64,000 bases of DNA, taken from assembly GCF_012272835.1 (NCBI RefSeq), contig NZ_JAAWWK010000004.1, positions 62,001 through 126,000 on the forward strand, in the 5' to 3' direction. Positions within the stretch are counted from its first letter, which is position 1, and every line of letters begins with the position of its first letter. This stretch comes from Spongiibacter thalassae (GTDB lineage: Bacteria; Pseudomonadota; Gammaproteobacteria; Pseudomonadales; Spongiibacteraceae). Shown here piece by piece: positions 1 through 7,112 of this stretch. The notes beneath the pieces were generated by a model. The model did not search any database, was not told where the DNA came from, and was given only the letters and a program-made list of their open reading frames with translations. The translations under genes were made by a program, and so were the position numbers.

Positions 1-748
1 TAGAAGCATACTGCACCACCCCGTCGTCCTCACCGCTCAAGCAGGCGCTTGCGCCAAATATGGCCTCATAGCCGCCAGTCAGGTAGATATTCTTCGCCGG
101 TGCCGAAGCGTAGGTACGCACCTGGACGTCGTTAGAACTACGCAGCCACCAGGTCGCATCGTCACAACTCTGAATCCAGCCTGCAAACCAGTTGCAGCCG
201 CCGCTGGACTGCCCGCATACCGCGTCCGCCCCTTCAGAGCCACGGTGAGCACCACCGGTCGTAATTGCCATGCTTACGCGGCTGGCGACCAAATCGTAGG
301 GACCGTTGTAGTTGTAATTGGGATCTGAGCTATCGTTGTTACCCAGAATATAGTCGGTGATGACACCACCCATGCTGTGGGCCACGATCCAGAAAGTGCC
401 GCCCTGGGCATAGGTTTGAGCACAGCTATTACCGCCGCCGTCGCTACCGCCATTGGTCGCGTTGACGATTTCATTGGCGACTTCGCCCGCCGACTCGGCC
501 TCCCAATAGGGCTTGGTACCGTTGTAGCCCACCACATAATATGACGCCTGATAATTCTTGGTGGCCGTGCGCACAAAATCATCGGAGCCATTCACCCAGT
601 AATTTCGGGCAGCGGTATAAGAAGTGTAGGTATTTGTGTCGGTCTGCTTGCCATGGACAAATATCAAACAGGGTGCCGCAAGGGCATCTCCCGCGACCAT
701 CAACAATAGTACGCCCAGTGCTCGCCGCACTGAAGACAGCTTCTTCAT
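1..748 (-). CDS. secreted lipase-like alpha/beta hydrolase (3' part beyond window)
   Basis: I translated this frame by hand: it runs open from an ATG at 748 to the left edge, so the C-terminus is missing. The protein begins MKKLSSVRRALGVLLLMVAG and continues to a signal-peptidase site after ALA (about residue 25). An early FVHGKQTD segment matches the oxyanion-hole region of lipases. VAHSMGGV near residue 125 is the nucleophile elbow, with Ser as the predicted nucleophile. Several Cys pairs fit an exported, disulfide-bonded enzyme. An AGGGG lies about 10 nt before the start. I infer an extracellular or periplasmic esterase/lipase; the substrate is unknown. The catalytic Asp/His cannot be confirmed because the 3' end is cut off. 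Confidence 0.7.
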   Translation of the reverse strand, partial: MKKLSSVRRALGVLLLMVAGDALAAPCLIFVHGKQTDTNTYTSYTAARNYWVNGSDDFVRTATKNYQASYYVVGYNGTKPYWEAESAGEVANEIVNATNGGSDGGGNSCAQTYAQGGTFWIVAHSMGGVITDYILGNNDSSDPNYNYNGPYDLVASRVSMAITTGGAHRGSEGADAVCGQSSGGCNWFAGWIQSCDDATWWLRSSNDVQVRTYASAPAKNIYLTGGYEAIFGASACLSGEDDGVVQYAS

Positions 749-1051
749 AGAGTTTTCCCCTTTTTATCAATTATTTGGGCAGTAAACCGCACTGCCTGGA
801 GGTGCCTTCCACCATGACCACTCAAAAATCGAACACAGCGGACGACAAAGTGAATATAGATTCACATCTTGAACTTACACCAATAGCCGCAGCCTATAGT
901 CACAATTTAATAAATTTATGAAGTAGTACCGAATTTGGCGGCGAAAATAGTCGAAAAGCGTCGATGCGGCTATAAGGCAGCGCGGAGGAATGTACCTCTC
1001 TGGCGAGTCCTGCATATAATGTGCGCTATAACAACGCCAGGAGGCACCGCA
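749..1051. other. intergenic region between divergent secreted-protein genes
   Basis: About 300 bases without a convincing gene separate the lipase (leftward) from the hypothetical protein (rightward). A TATAAT at 1015-1020 is a plausible -10 for the rightward gene, although no good -35 sits at the right distance. A short inverted repeat, GTGAAT-N4-ATTCAC at 850-865, could be a regulator site. I see nothing else. Confidence 0.4.
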
Positions 1052-1960
1052 ATGGATGCGACAAGAACACTCACCCTGCTGGTAGCATGGATAACGCTGA
1101 CACTCCAGCCCTCCTCCGCGTGGACACTGGAGCCTCAGCCCGGGCAGATATACTCCAGCGGCACCACCCTGACCATAACCAGCCTCGGCGTCTCCTTGAA
1201 CATACCGGAGGGCTGGCGCGCCGCCCTTTCCCCCGACGGCGAAGCCCTGCACATGGAACCCCTCAGCGGCGGCGCAATGCTTTTGGTTTTCGCCGACACC
1301 ATGAATCAGGCCAAGGCCCTTGAAACCATGCAGGGGCCTGTCCCGCTGGATTCAGGGCTGCAACTGCACCTTGAAGGGCAAGTTACCCAAGCCAGGAGTG
1401 GAGAGCTATCGGCCAGCTACCGCATTCCCTACCAATCCCACCTGAGCGCCCTTGGCCATGCGCAAACCGACCACAACGGCACAAGCATTGCGCTATTTCT
1501 CATCGCCCCCGTCACAGATTTAGCGGCGCTAAAACCGTCCCTGCAAGCCGCCGCAAACAGCGTCACCTTCAATAAGCGACACACCTCTCCGACCACCAGC
1601 AAGACCGTCACTCAGGAGACGAGCAAAGACCTTTGGGCCGACTACCTGAAAGGCAAACACATCGTGCGTTTCTTTAGCGGCTCCGGCTACACCGAGGAGC
1701 AACATATCTGGCTGTGCAGCGATGGCGGCTACTACCGCAGCTTTAACGGCGGCGGCTGGGGAGGAGGCGCCTCCGGCGCGGCCCAAAGTCACTATACCGG
1801 GAAATGGCGGGCCACAGGTGCCGGCGAACACGGCCAATTACACCTGCATAATCAGAGCGGCGCAGTAAGTACCTACCAACTACGATGGGACTTCGCCAAG
1901 AGCCATCTCTACGTTGATGGCAAGCGGTGGCTGCATGACGAGAACAAGGCTTGCCAATAG
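1052..1960 (+). CDS. secreted hypothetical protein
   Basis: 302 aa, not recognised. I chose the ATG at 1052 because a strong GGAGG (about 1039-1043) precedes it and because the protein then starts with a clean signal peptide (MDATRTLTLLVAWITLTLQP, cleavage near SSAW). An upstream in-frame start at 935 would add 39 residues with no ribosome site. The middle (about 30-190) is a beta-rich region. The C-terminal ~110 residues form a Gly/Trp-rich module with two Cys (WLCSDGGYY and the terminal CQ), ending in a LYVDGKRWL strand. It resembles small beta-barrel stress or lipocalin-like domains, but I cannot name a family. No operon partner; tRNA-Arg follows. Confidence 0.6.
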   Translation: MDATRTLTLLVAWITLTLQPSSAWTLEPQPGQIYSSGTTLTITSLGVSLNIPEGWRAALSPDGEALHMEPLSGGAMLLVFADTMNQAKALETMQGPVPLDSGLQLHLEGQVTQARSGELSASYRIPYQSHLSALGHAQTDHNGTSIALFLIAPVTDLAALKPSLQAAANSVTFNKRHTSPTTSKTVTQETSKDLWADYLKGKHIVRFFSGSGYTEEQHIWLCSDGGYYRSFNGGGWGGGASGAAQSHYTGKWRATGAGEHGQLHLHNQSGAVSTYQLRWDFAKSHLYVDGKRWLHDENKACQ

Positions 1961-2008
1961 CCAGCACTGATGTTGAACAAGAAACCGTCGATAAATGACC
2001 CAAGCCAA

Positions 2009-2037
2009 TTGAGTCCCTTACATCCCTTTGCTATAGT
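2009..2037 (+). promoter_or_regulatory. tRNA-Arg promoter
   Basis: TTGAGT (2009-2014) and TATAGT (2032-2037) are separated by exactly 17 bp. They are followed by a GC-rich GCGCG discriminator, as is common in stable-RNA promoters under stringent control. Transcription would start near 2044, shortly before the tRNA. Confidence 0.65.
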
Positions 2038-2051
2038 TGCGCGTCCCAAAA

Positions 2052-2128
2052 CCGCCCGTAGCTCAGCTGGATAGAGCGTTGCCCTCCGGAGGCAAAGGTC
2101 AGAGGTTCGAATCCTCTCGGGCGGGCCA
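2052..2128 (+). tRNA. tRNA-Arg (anticodon CCG)
   Basis: A full cloverleaf can be drawn. The acceptor stem is CCGCCCG (2052-2058) with CGGGCGG (2118-2124), discriminator G and encoded CCA (2126-2128). The D-arm is GCTCAGCTGGATAGAGC. The anticodon arm is TTGCC-CTCCGGA-GGCAA, giving anticodon CCG. The T-arm is AGAGG-TTCGAAT-CCTCT. It is 77 nt and close to other gammaproteobacterial tRNA-Arg(CCG). Its 3' half is duplicated at 5432-5479, marking it as an integration site. Confidence 0.95.
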
Positions 2129-2131
2129 TTT
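2084..2131 (+). repeat. attL-like segment: 3' part of tRNA-Arg
   Basis: This 48-bp stretch (anticodon loop to just past CCA) matches 5432-5479 at 44 of 48 positions by eye. Together with the integrase remnant just downstream, it marks the left boundary of an element inserted at the tRNA 3' end. The tRNA-side copy is the functional one. Confidence 0.75.
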
Positions 2132-2263
2132 TATGCCGATAAAATACAATAAAAACAAATAGATACTAGCGAAACCCTAAAATAGCTCGAAACCCTGAAA
2201 ATTGCGCTTTTGAGACAATTCTGGGGCACTCAGGATTTCAAGGACAGAAATCAGGGTGAGAAA

Positions 2264-2975
2264 GTGGCCACTTTCACCAAGCGAGCCGGCAATAAGGTTC
2301 AAGCCATACTTCGCAGAAAGGGCTATGAGCCCCAATCCAAAACCTTTGCAAACCTAACCCTTGCCAAACAGTGGGCGCGCCTCGTCCAGTCCGAGATGGA
2401 TCAGGGGGATTCCTGCCTACCAACCAGACCAAAGCGACAACCATTGCCGAGGCCATCGCCCAGTACGGCAAAGAAGTGGCCCCCACCAAAAAATCGGTCG
2501 AATCGATTAATTGTCGGTTGAAGCGGCTAGATCGCCACTTGGGGCACCTGACGTTAGCGGCGGTCACGCCTGGTACAATCCAAGAGTATCGGGATTTTCG
2601 GGCGCAAACGGTCAGTGGCGATACGGCTGGAAAGGAAGTACAGCTACGCCGAGAGATACGAAGAATGGTGAGGATCGGACAATTCCTATGTCCAGCAGGG
2701 TAGTATCAATCCTCGCAAAAGAGCCGCGTCATATTTCCGGCAGGGTATACCCTATCCACAGCGATTCAATTACGCAGGCGCGTGATCGGGTTTACAAAAA
2801 GGCGGGGACTGAAGACCTACGCTTCCACAACCTGAGGCATGAGGCGACGAACCGTCTGTGTTAGCTGGGGCTTGGGATAATGGAAGTAACCGCAATTACG
2901 GGGCACAAAGATTTGGCGAAGCCGATGCGGCATACGCATCCAAAAGCGGAGGGTTTAGCCGAGAAGCTCCGATAA
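2264..2975 (+). pseudogene. decayed tyrosine recombinase (integrase)
   Basis: Fragments in several frames spell a phage-type integrase. The N-terminal piece ATFTKRAGNKVQAILRRKGY sits after a GTG at 2264. A frameshift near 2400 leads into an SAM-like/core-binding segment (TIAEAIAQYGKEVAPTKKS). After a deletion comes KNGEDRTIPMSSRVV and then the RFHNLRHEATNRL box (His-Leu-Arg-His). A stop near 2861 and another shift precede GHKDLAKPMRHTHPKAEGL, where the usual catalytic Tyr of the RYTHP motif is His. The region with the first catalytic Arg appears deleted (roughly 100 or more residues compared with full-length relatives). The gene cannot make an active recombinase, so the element is immobile on its own. 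Confidence 0.85.
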
Positions 2976-3456
2976 CTATTGGTTTGATGAGCTATACATT
3001 TAAGGCTAGGCTATCAAGTGCGGTTTATTATTCAAGGCAGCATGGAGCTTGATTTACATGGACTTTGTATTGTTTTGTTCTTGGCGGGTGCATAAGCATT
3101 GCTCTTGTCATCCTGAAATCCCATACAATTTAGCGTCTGTCACAAGATGAGAGAGTACCTCAGCCTAATATTTGGCTTCGCCGGGGTAGCATTTGCAGGT
3201 ATCGCTCTGTTCTGGAGTGGTGGTCAATCGTTCTTAGTAACTTGGCCCGGAGAACGCTTCTTCACACCCTATAGTCACAAAGTCGCATATATCAAGAGAT
3301 TGTGTGAGTTACCCGGGCATTTGCAAAAGGTGTTACTTATTAACATCAACTAAAAATCAACAGGTTAGCGACGATGCCCGAATGTGCCGCTTTCTCAAAA
3401 GAAAACTTTGCTGGAGTGGAGCGTTTTCTTTGAGGCTGCCTGAAAAAAGCAACTTC
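2976..3456. other. island spacer, no convincing gene
   Basis: Between the dead integrase and the abiE control region. One short open frame (3147-3353, 68 aa, starting MREYLSLIFGFAGVAFAGIA) begins with a possible membrane segment. It has no ribosome-binding site and no recognisable family. It may be a remnant of island cargo. I do not call it a gene. Confidence 0.4.
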
Positions 3457-3497
3457 AATACTCTACCATCCGTCCTAAGGACGGATGGTAGAGTATT
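3457..3497. promoter_or_regulatory. palindrome 1 upstream of abiE (putative AbiEi operator / terminator)
   Basis: Two perfect 20-bp arms flank a single central A at 3477. The centre reads GTCCTAAGGAC, the same 11 bp as in the palindrome at 3541-3579, while the flanks differ. AbiEi antitoxins of characterised AbiE systems repress their own operon by binding inverted repeats in the promoter, so an operator role is likely. The hairpin is also followed by a short T run (to about 3500), so it could stop read-through from upstream. Confidence 0.6.
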
Positions 3498-3526
3498 TTT
3501 AATGGTTTTGTCAACGCCGCAATTTC

Positions 3527-3555
3527 TTGACTTTATTCCTCTGGAGGTATATATG
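3527..3555 (+). promoter_or_regulatory. candidate abiE promoter
   Basis: TTGACT (3527-3532) and TATATG (3550-3555) have 17-bp spacing. The -10 lies inside palindrome 2, so a protein bound there would block RNA polymerase. Predicted transcription would begin around 3562, leaving a ~25-nt leader with no Shine-Dalgarno sequence before the AbiEi ATG. Confidence 0.45.
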
Positions 3556-3579
3556 TCCTAAGGACATATATACCTCCAG
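3541..3579. promoter_or_regulatory. palindrome 2 upstream of abiE (putative AbiEi operator)
   Basis: Perfect 19-bp arms flank a central A at 3560 and share the GTCCTAAGGAC core with palindrome 1. The centres of the two palindromes are 83 bp apart, about eight helical turns, so two bound proteins would lie on roughly the same face of the DNA. It overlaps the candidate -10 element. Confidence 0.6.
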
Positions 3580-3587
3580 CATCTTCA

Positions 3588-4496
3588 ATGAAATTAATAC
3601 GCGCTGTAACTTTATCAATAGGCGACTTGGAAAAGCCTGTAGCAACTCCCTACGATTTGGGGCGGATTCTCTATGGGCTCTACAAGCACAAGAGCTATCG
3701 GGGTGAGCCAATCGCGAGCTTGCAAAAAGATCGACCAGATTCAGCTGATCTAGGTCGAATCACTCGTGAGCTATTGGATTTGGGGGTGATCGAACCCCCC
3801 CGGCAGTTTCCTGGCTCAACTTATACCCTCTTGGGCAAGCAGCCTGAATCTCCTGAGGATGCTGCCTGTTCAATCGACCCTTTTTGCTACCTATCCCATT
3901 TGAGCGCCATGTCGTTTCACGGCCTGACAGACCGCATACCTAGCAGCTTGCATTTTTCCAGACCCGCGCCAGCTGACTGGAAAGTCGCCGCCGAGCACTT
4001 CATGAAAGCAGAGCTGGGGGATGACTTCCCGGATTATGTTGAGGCAGGCATGCCCACGCTGCGGAAGTACACTTTTGATCGATTGGGGCAGACTCGCCTT
4101 CAATGGTTCCACTCCAAACACCTTGGAGCCTTCAAGAAGCTGACGAACCGGCAGTTACGGGTATCAACAATCGGTCGAACGTTTCTCGACATGCTTCGGA
4201 ATCCTGAGCTTTGTGGTGGCATGAGTCATGTTCTGCGCGTGTTTGACGAGAACGCCTTGCGCTACCTGAGACTGATAACTGACGAAGTGGATCGCCACGG
4301 GAAGGGGATTGATAAAGTTCGCGCAGGCTACCTGCTTCAGGAACGCCTGGGCGTGAACGACAATGCAACAATCAATTCCTGGGCGGAGTTTGTCCAACGA
4401 GGCGGCTCCCGGAAGCTTGACCCCTCAGCAGAGTATATTCCTGAGTGGTCTGACCGCTGGTGTATCTCTCTCAACTTGCCGGAAGCAACCTCTTGA
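3588..4496 (+). CDS. AbiEi-type antitoxin (type IV toxin-antitoxin)
   Basis: 302 aa. The N-terminal ~85 residues look like a winged-helix DNA-binding region (TPYDLGRILYGLYKH, then LGRITRELLDLGVIEPP). The CYLSHLSAMSFHGLTDRIPS stretch at about 100-119 is characteristic of AbiEi-family antitoxins and starts the C-terminal domain that opposes the toxin. Known AbiEi proteins repress the operon and neutralise AbiEii without stable protein contact. The only reasonable ATG is 3588, which lacks a Shine-Dalgarno sequence, suggesting poor or leaderless-like initiation. It overlaps the toxin gene by tens of bases, the usual coupled order (antitoxin first). Base composition is slightly lower in GC than flanking housekeeping genes. 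Confidence 0.85.
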   Translation: MKLIRAVTLSIGDLEKPVATPYDLGRILYGLYKHKSYRGEPIASLQKDRPDSADLGRITRELLDLGVIEPPRQFPGSTYTLLGKQPESPEDAACSIDPFCYLSHLSAMSFHGLTDRIPSSLHFSRPAPADWKVAAEHFMKAELGDDFPDYVEAGMPTLRKYTFDRLGQTRLQWFHSKHLGAFKKLTNRQLRVSTIGRTFLDMLRNPELCGGMSHVLRVFDENALRYLRLITDEVDRHGKGIDKVRAGYLLQERLGVNDNATINSWAEFVQRGGSRKLDPSAEYIPEWSDRWCISLNLPEATS

Positions 4497-5359
4497 GCCG
4501 GATTGAAGAGACCGACAATATTTCCGAATGGGTTGAGGCAGCTACCACTCCAGATAACCTTGAGTTTCGCCAGGCCGTTCACACCATTTTGCAGGGCATC
4601 TCACTCCAGCAAGACCTTCGGGTTTGTATGGTGTTGAAAGGCGGCATTCTTATGGCGATTCGCTACAAAAGCCGTAGGTTTACCAAGGACATTGACGTTT
4701 CGACATCATATTCACTGGCCGATCTTGATCAAGATGCCGTGTCGAGGCAGCTAAATGACGGATTCGCGCTCGCCACAGAGATATTGGACTACGGGGTGGC
4801 CTGCGCAGTACAGCGCCTCACCATACAGCCCAAGGGTGTTAAGAACCCGTCTTACCCGTCGATGTCCATCAAGATCGGCTACGCGTATCAGGGCACCCCA
4901 AAGCATCGACGACTGATGAATGGGCAATCGCCTACGGTCATCGGTATTGACTACAGCTTAAATGAAGAGCTGCCAAATCCCGAGAGCCTCAAAATTCTCA
5001 ACGGCGACGAGCTATTGGCCTATTCACTGATAGACCTTGTGGCTGAAAAGTTGCGCTCTCTGTTGCAGCAGGAGTCTCGAAACCGCTACCGGCGGCAAGA
5101 TATTTTCGATCTGCACCTGGTGCTGACAGGGATTGCCAATTTTGACGACGAGGATCGTGGTCAAATATTAGCCTCGCTGATGACCAAAGCCCGTTCAAGA
5201 GATATTGAGCCTCACATGGACTCCCTGGACAACGAAGAGCTTCGACGGCGGGCAGAGCACGAGTACCACACCCTGGCCGACGATACAGAAGGTGAGCTGC
5301 CGGTTTTCAGTGAGGCTTACGAAGTAGTCCGCGAATTTTATCGCTCATTGCCCTGGTGA
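4460..5359 (+). CDS. AbiEii-type nucleotidyltransferase toxin
   Basis: 299 aa if started at GTG 4460. A TTG at 4493 that overlaps the antitoxin stop (GGAAG about 8 nt upstream) is equally plausible. Residues about 59-79 form the nucleotidyltransferase signature: LKGG, then RYKSRRFTKDIDV with the two metal-binding Asp (about D77, D79). A second conserved block, DLVAEKLRSLLQQ...RRQDIFDL, supplies the Lys and Arg/Asp residues typical of AbiEii/MenT-like enzymes. The family transfers nucleotides from NTP to target RNAs (tRNA acceptor ends in studied members) and causes growth arrest or phage exclusion. All key residues appear intact, so the toxin should be active. Last gene of the island before the tRNA-derived repeat. 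Confidence 0.88.
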   Translation: MYLSQLAGSNLLSRIEETDNISEWVEAATTPDNLEFRQAVHTILQGISLQQDLRVCMVLKGGILMAIRYKSRRFTKDIDVSTSYSLADLDQDAVSRQLNDGFALATEILDYGVACAVQRLTIQPKGVKNPSYPSMSIKIGYAYQGTPKHRRLMNGQSPTVIGIDYSLNEELPNPESLKILNGDELLAYSLIDLVAEKLRSLLQQESRNRYRRQDIFDLHLVLTGIANFDDEDRGQILASLMTKARSRDIEPHMDSLDNEELRRRAEHEYHTLADDTEGELPVFSEAYEVVREFYRSLPW

Positions 5360-5431
5360 TTTTGGGAAAAATTATTCGTGAATTAAATTATTTAGAATTA
5401 GTCAGTTGATTTGAAAAGGCATTTTATTGTG

Positions 5432-5479
5432 CTTCGGAGGCAAAGGTCTGAGTTTCGAATCCTCTCAGGCGGGCCATTT
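5432..5479 (+). repeat. attR-like degenerate tRNA-Arg 3' copy
   Basis: 44 of 48 bases match the tRNA-Arg 3' half at 2084-2131, including GGAGGCAAAGGTC, TTCGAATCCTCT and GGCGGGCCATTT. The acceptor 5' half is absent, so it cannot be a tRNA. Four substitutions in what should start as a perfect direct repeat suggest an old insertion. It marks the right end of the AbiE island. Confidence 0.8.
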
Positions 5480-5568
5480 AAGAGGAGCACGCCGGCACCA
5501 GCCCTACTCGAACGCTGTAAGAGGTCAGGCGAACGAAATGAGCTGGAACAGCTGCGGCGACGGACAGG

Positions 5569-5589
5569 AAAACGGGGGTAGAGCCCCCC
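5569..5589 (-). terminator. terminator of the P450 gene
   Basis: On the minus strand a GGGGG/CCCCC stem with a 5-nt CTCTA loop is followed by GTTTT, 45-65 bases past the stop codon of the leftward P450. Confidence 0.6.
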
Positions 5590-5633
5590 ATCACCATGGC
5601 ACCCACTGCTCACGCAAGCAACGGGTGTTCAAC

Positions 5634-6878
5634 TCATCCGGGGTCGAAGGTAATCGGCATCGACTTGATGGTGTTGATAAAGAATGAACGCATATAAGTC
5701 ACTTCCCCGGCAAATTTCGGGTTGCGCAGGCGTGGAATCAGTTCTTCAAAAATAATCTTCAGTTCCATTCTTGCCAGGTTCATACCGAGGCAAAAGTGTT
5801 CGCCGATGCCGAATGAGCGAATTTCCCGGCGCATATTGGGCAGCCGCTTAGCGCGGTGGATGTCAAAGGTCATGGCGTCGTCGCCGTAGGCGTCTTCGTC
5901 GTGGTTGACGGCATGGTAGTGCAGCACCACCTTGTCACCTTTTTTAATCTTGTAACCGTTCCACTCGATGTCCTGGGTCGCAGTGCGGCGCATGGCGATA
6001 AAGGCGGTGTTGTAACGGAGCATTTCCTCAACCGCATCGGGAATGTCCTCGGGGTGCTGTACCAGGTGCTCCAGCTGGTCGGGGTGCTCCATCAGCAGGC
6101 GCATACCGTGGGCGGTCGCGGTTCGGGTGCTTTCGTTGCCGCCCACCATAATCAGAATAAACATCCATGCAAACATTTCTTCGTTCATAGGCTGGCCGTC
6201 AACTTCGCCGTTCAGCAGTGCTGCAACGACGGGGCTGGTGGGGTTTTCCCGTTGTTTGGCAGCCAACTCAGCGGCGTAGGCGATCACTTCAAAGCTCACC
6301 GCATTGGCTTCGTCGCGGGTGGTCGCCAAGTCCGGGTCGTCAGCAAAGGCCATCACATTGGTCCATTCGAAGAACTGTTTGCGATCTTCCTGTGGCACAC
6401 CGAGCAACTCGAGAATCGCCATCAGCGGCAATTCAGCGGCAACATCTTCAACAAATTCGCATTCGCCACGGCTTGCTACCCGGTCGATAATGGCGCGAGC
6501 ACTCTGGCGCAGCCAGGCCTCCATATCGGCGACCGCTCTGGGGGTGAAGGCATCACGGACAATTTTCCGGTATTTCATATGCTTGGGAGGGTCCATCGCA
6601 ATAATGATGTTTTCCTGCATAATCGCCTGAATCTCTTCTTCTCCCGCCGGGACTTCCATAGGGAAGGCACCCTTCAGGTTGGACGAAAACAGGTCAGGGT
6701 TCTGGGAAACGAAGTCCAGCGCGTCGCGCTTCACCACCGCCCAATAAGGCACGCCGTTTTCCGCATCTTCCATGTACACCATCGAACCTTCGCGACGAAA
6801 TTTCGCCAGCTCCTCGTAGGGCATACCCTTGGCGTAGGTATCCAGGCTCAACAGATTGGCAAAGGGGCATTGACTCAT
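5634..6878 (-). CDS. cytochrome P450
   Basis: 414 aa soluble bacterial class P450. I start at the ATG encoding MSQCPFANLL because GAGGAAAT lies 5-10 nt upstream; the longer frame has no ribosome site. The I-helix oxygen-activation motif is VGGNEST (about 245-251). The K-helix ExxR is E285-M-L-R288. The heme ligand is C363 in SFGIGEHFCLGMNLARME. Overall layout resembles CYP124/CYP125/CYP142-like enzymes that oxidise alkyl, terpenoid or sterol side chains, but the substrate is not deducible. No ferredoxin or reductase gene is adjacent, so the electron donor must be encoded elsewhere. It stands alone, divergent from rlmI, just outside the tRNA island. Confidence 0.9.
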   Translation of the reverse strand: MSQCPFANLLSLDTYAKGMPYEELAKFRREGSMVYMEDAENGVPYWAVVKRDALDFVSQNPDLFSSNLKGAFPMEVPAGEEEIQAIMQENIIIAMDPPKHMKYRKIVRDAFTPRAVADMEAWLRQSARAIIDRVASRGECEFVEDVAAELPLMAILELLGVPQEDRKQFFEWTNVMAFADDPDLATTRDEANAVSFEVIAYAAELAAKQRENPTSPVVAALLNGEVDGQPMNEEMFAWMFILIMVGGNESTRTATAHGMRLLMEHPDQLEHLVQHPEDIPDAVEEMLRYNTAFIAMRRTATQDIEWNGYKIKKGDKVVLHYHAVNHDEDAYGDDAMTFDIHRAKRLPNMRREIRSFGIGEHFCLGMNLARMELKIIFEELIPRLRNPKFAGEVTYMRSFFINTIKSMPITFDPG

Positions 6879-7112
6879 TGTTATTTCCTCAAAAATTGCC
6901 GCGGCCTGACAGGAGGGCGGTCTATTACTGTTGCTGTAACCAGCACCGATAACCAAGACTAGCAACGCCCCATGCCGCAATCGAGTTCATAATGGGCCAA
7001 GGCATATGCCAATCCGGTAACCAGCTTTCCACTTCCGGGCATTGATCGGTGCTGGCGCGGCTCCGCCCAAACCGCGATAATGCGCCTCCACCTGCCCATA
7101 CCGGAGCCACCC

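Noticed and set aside
850-865. CRP site (GTGAAT-N4-ATTCAC)
   Set aside because: The spacing between GTGA and TCAC is 8, not the 6 required for CRP.
3304-3561. Open frame running through both abiE palindromes
   Set aside because: No ribosome site; a coding function cannot explain the perfect inverted repeats, and it ends inside palindrome 2.
3541-3590. Idea that palindrome 2 sequesters the AbiEi ribosome-binding site (GGAGG paired with CCTCC)
   Set aside because: With the best promoter, transcription starts after the GGAGG, so the hairpin would not form in the mRNA. Kept only as a testable alternative.
5856-6962. 368-codon plus-strand frame opposite the first P450
   Set aside because: The minus strand has every P450 motif and a good ribosome site; this one has none.
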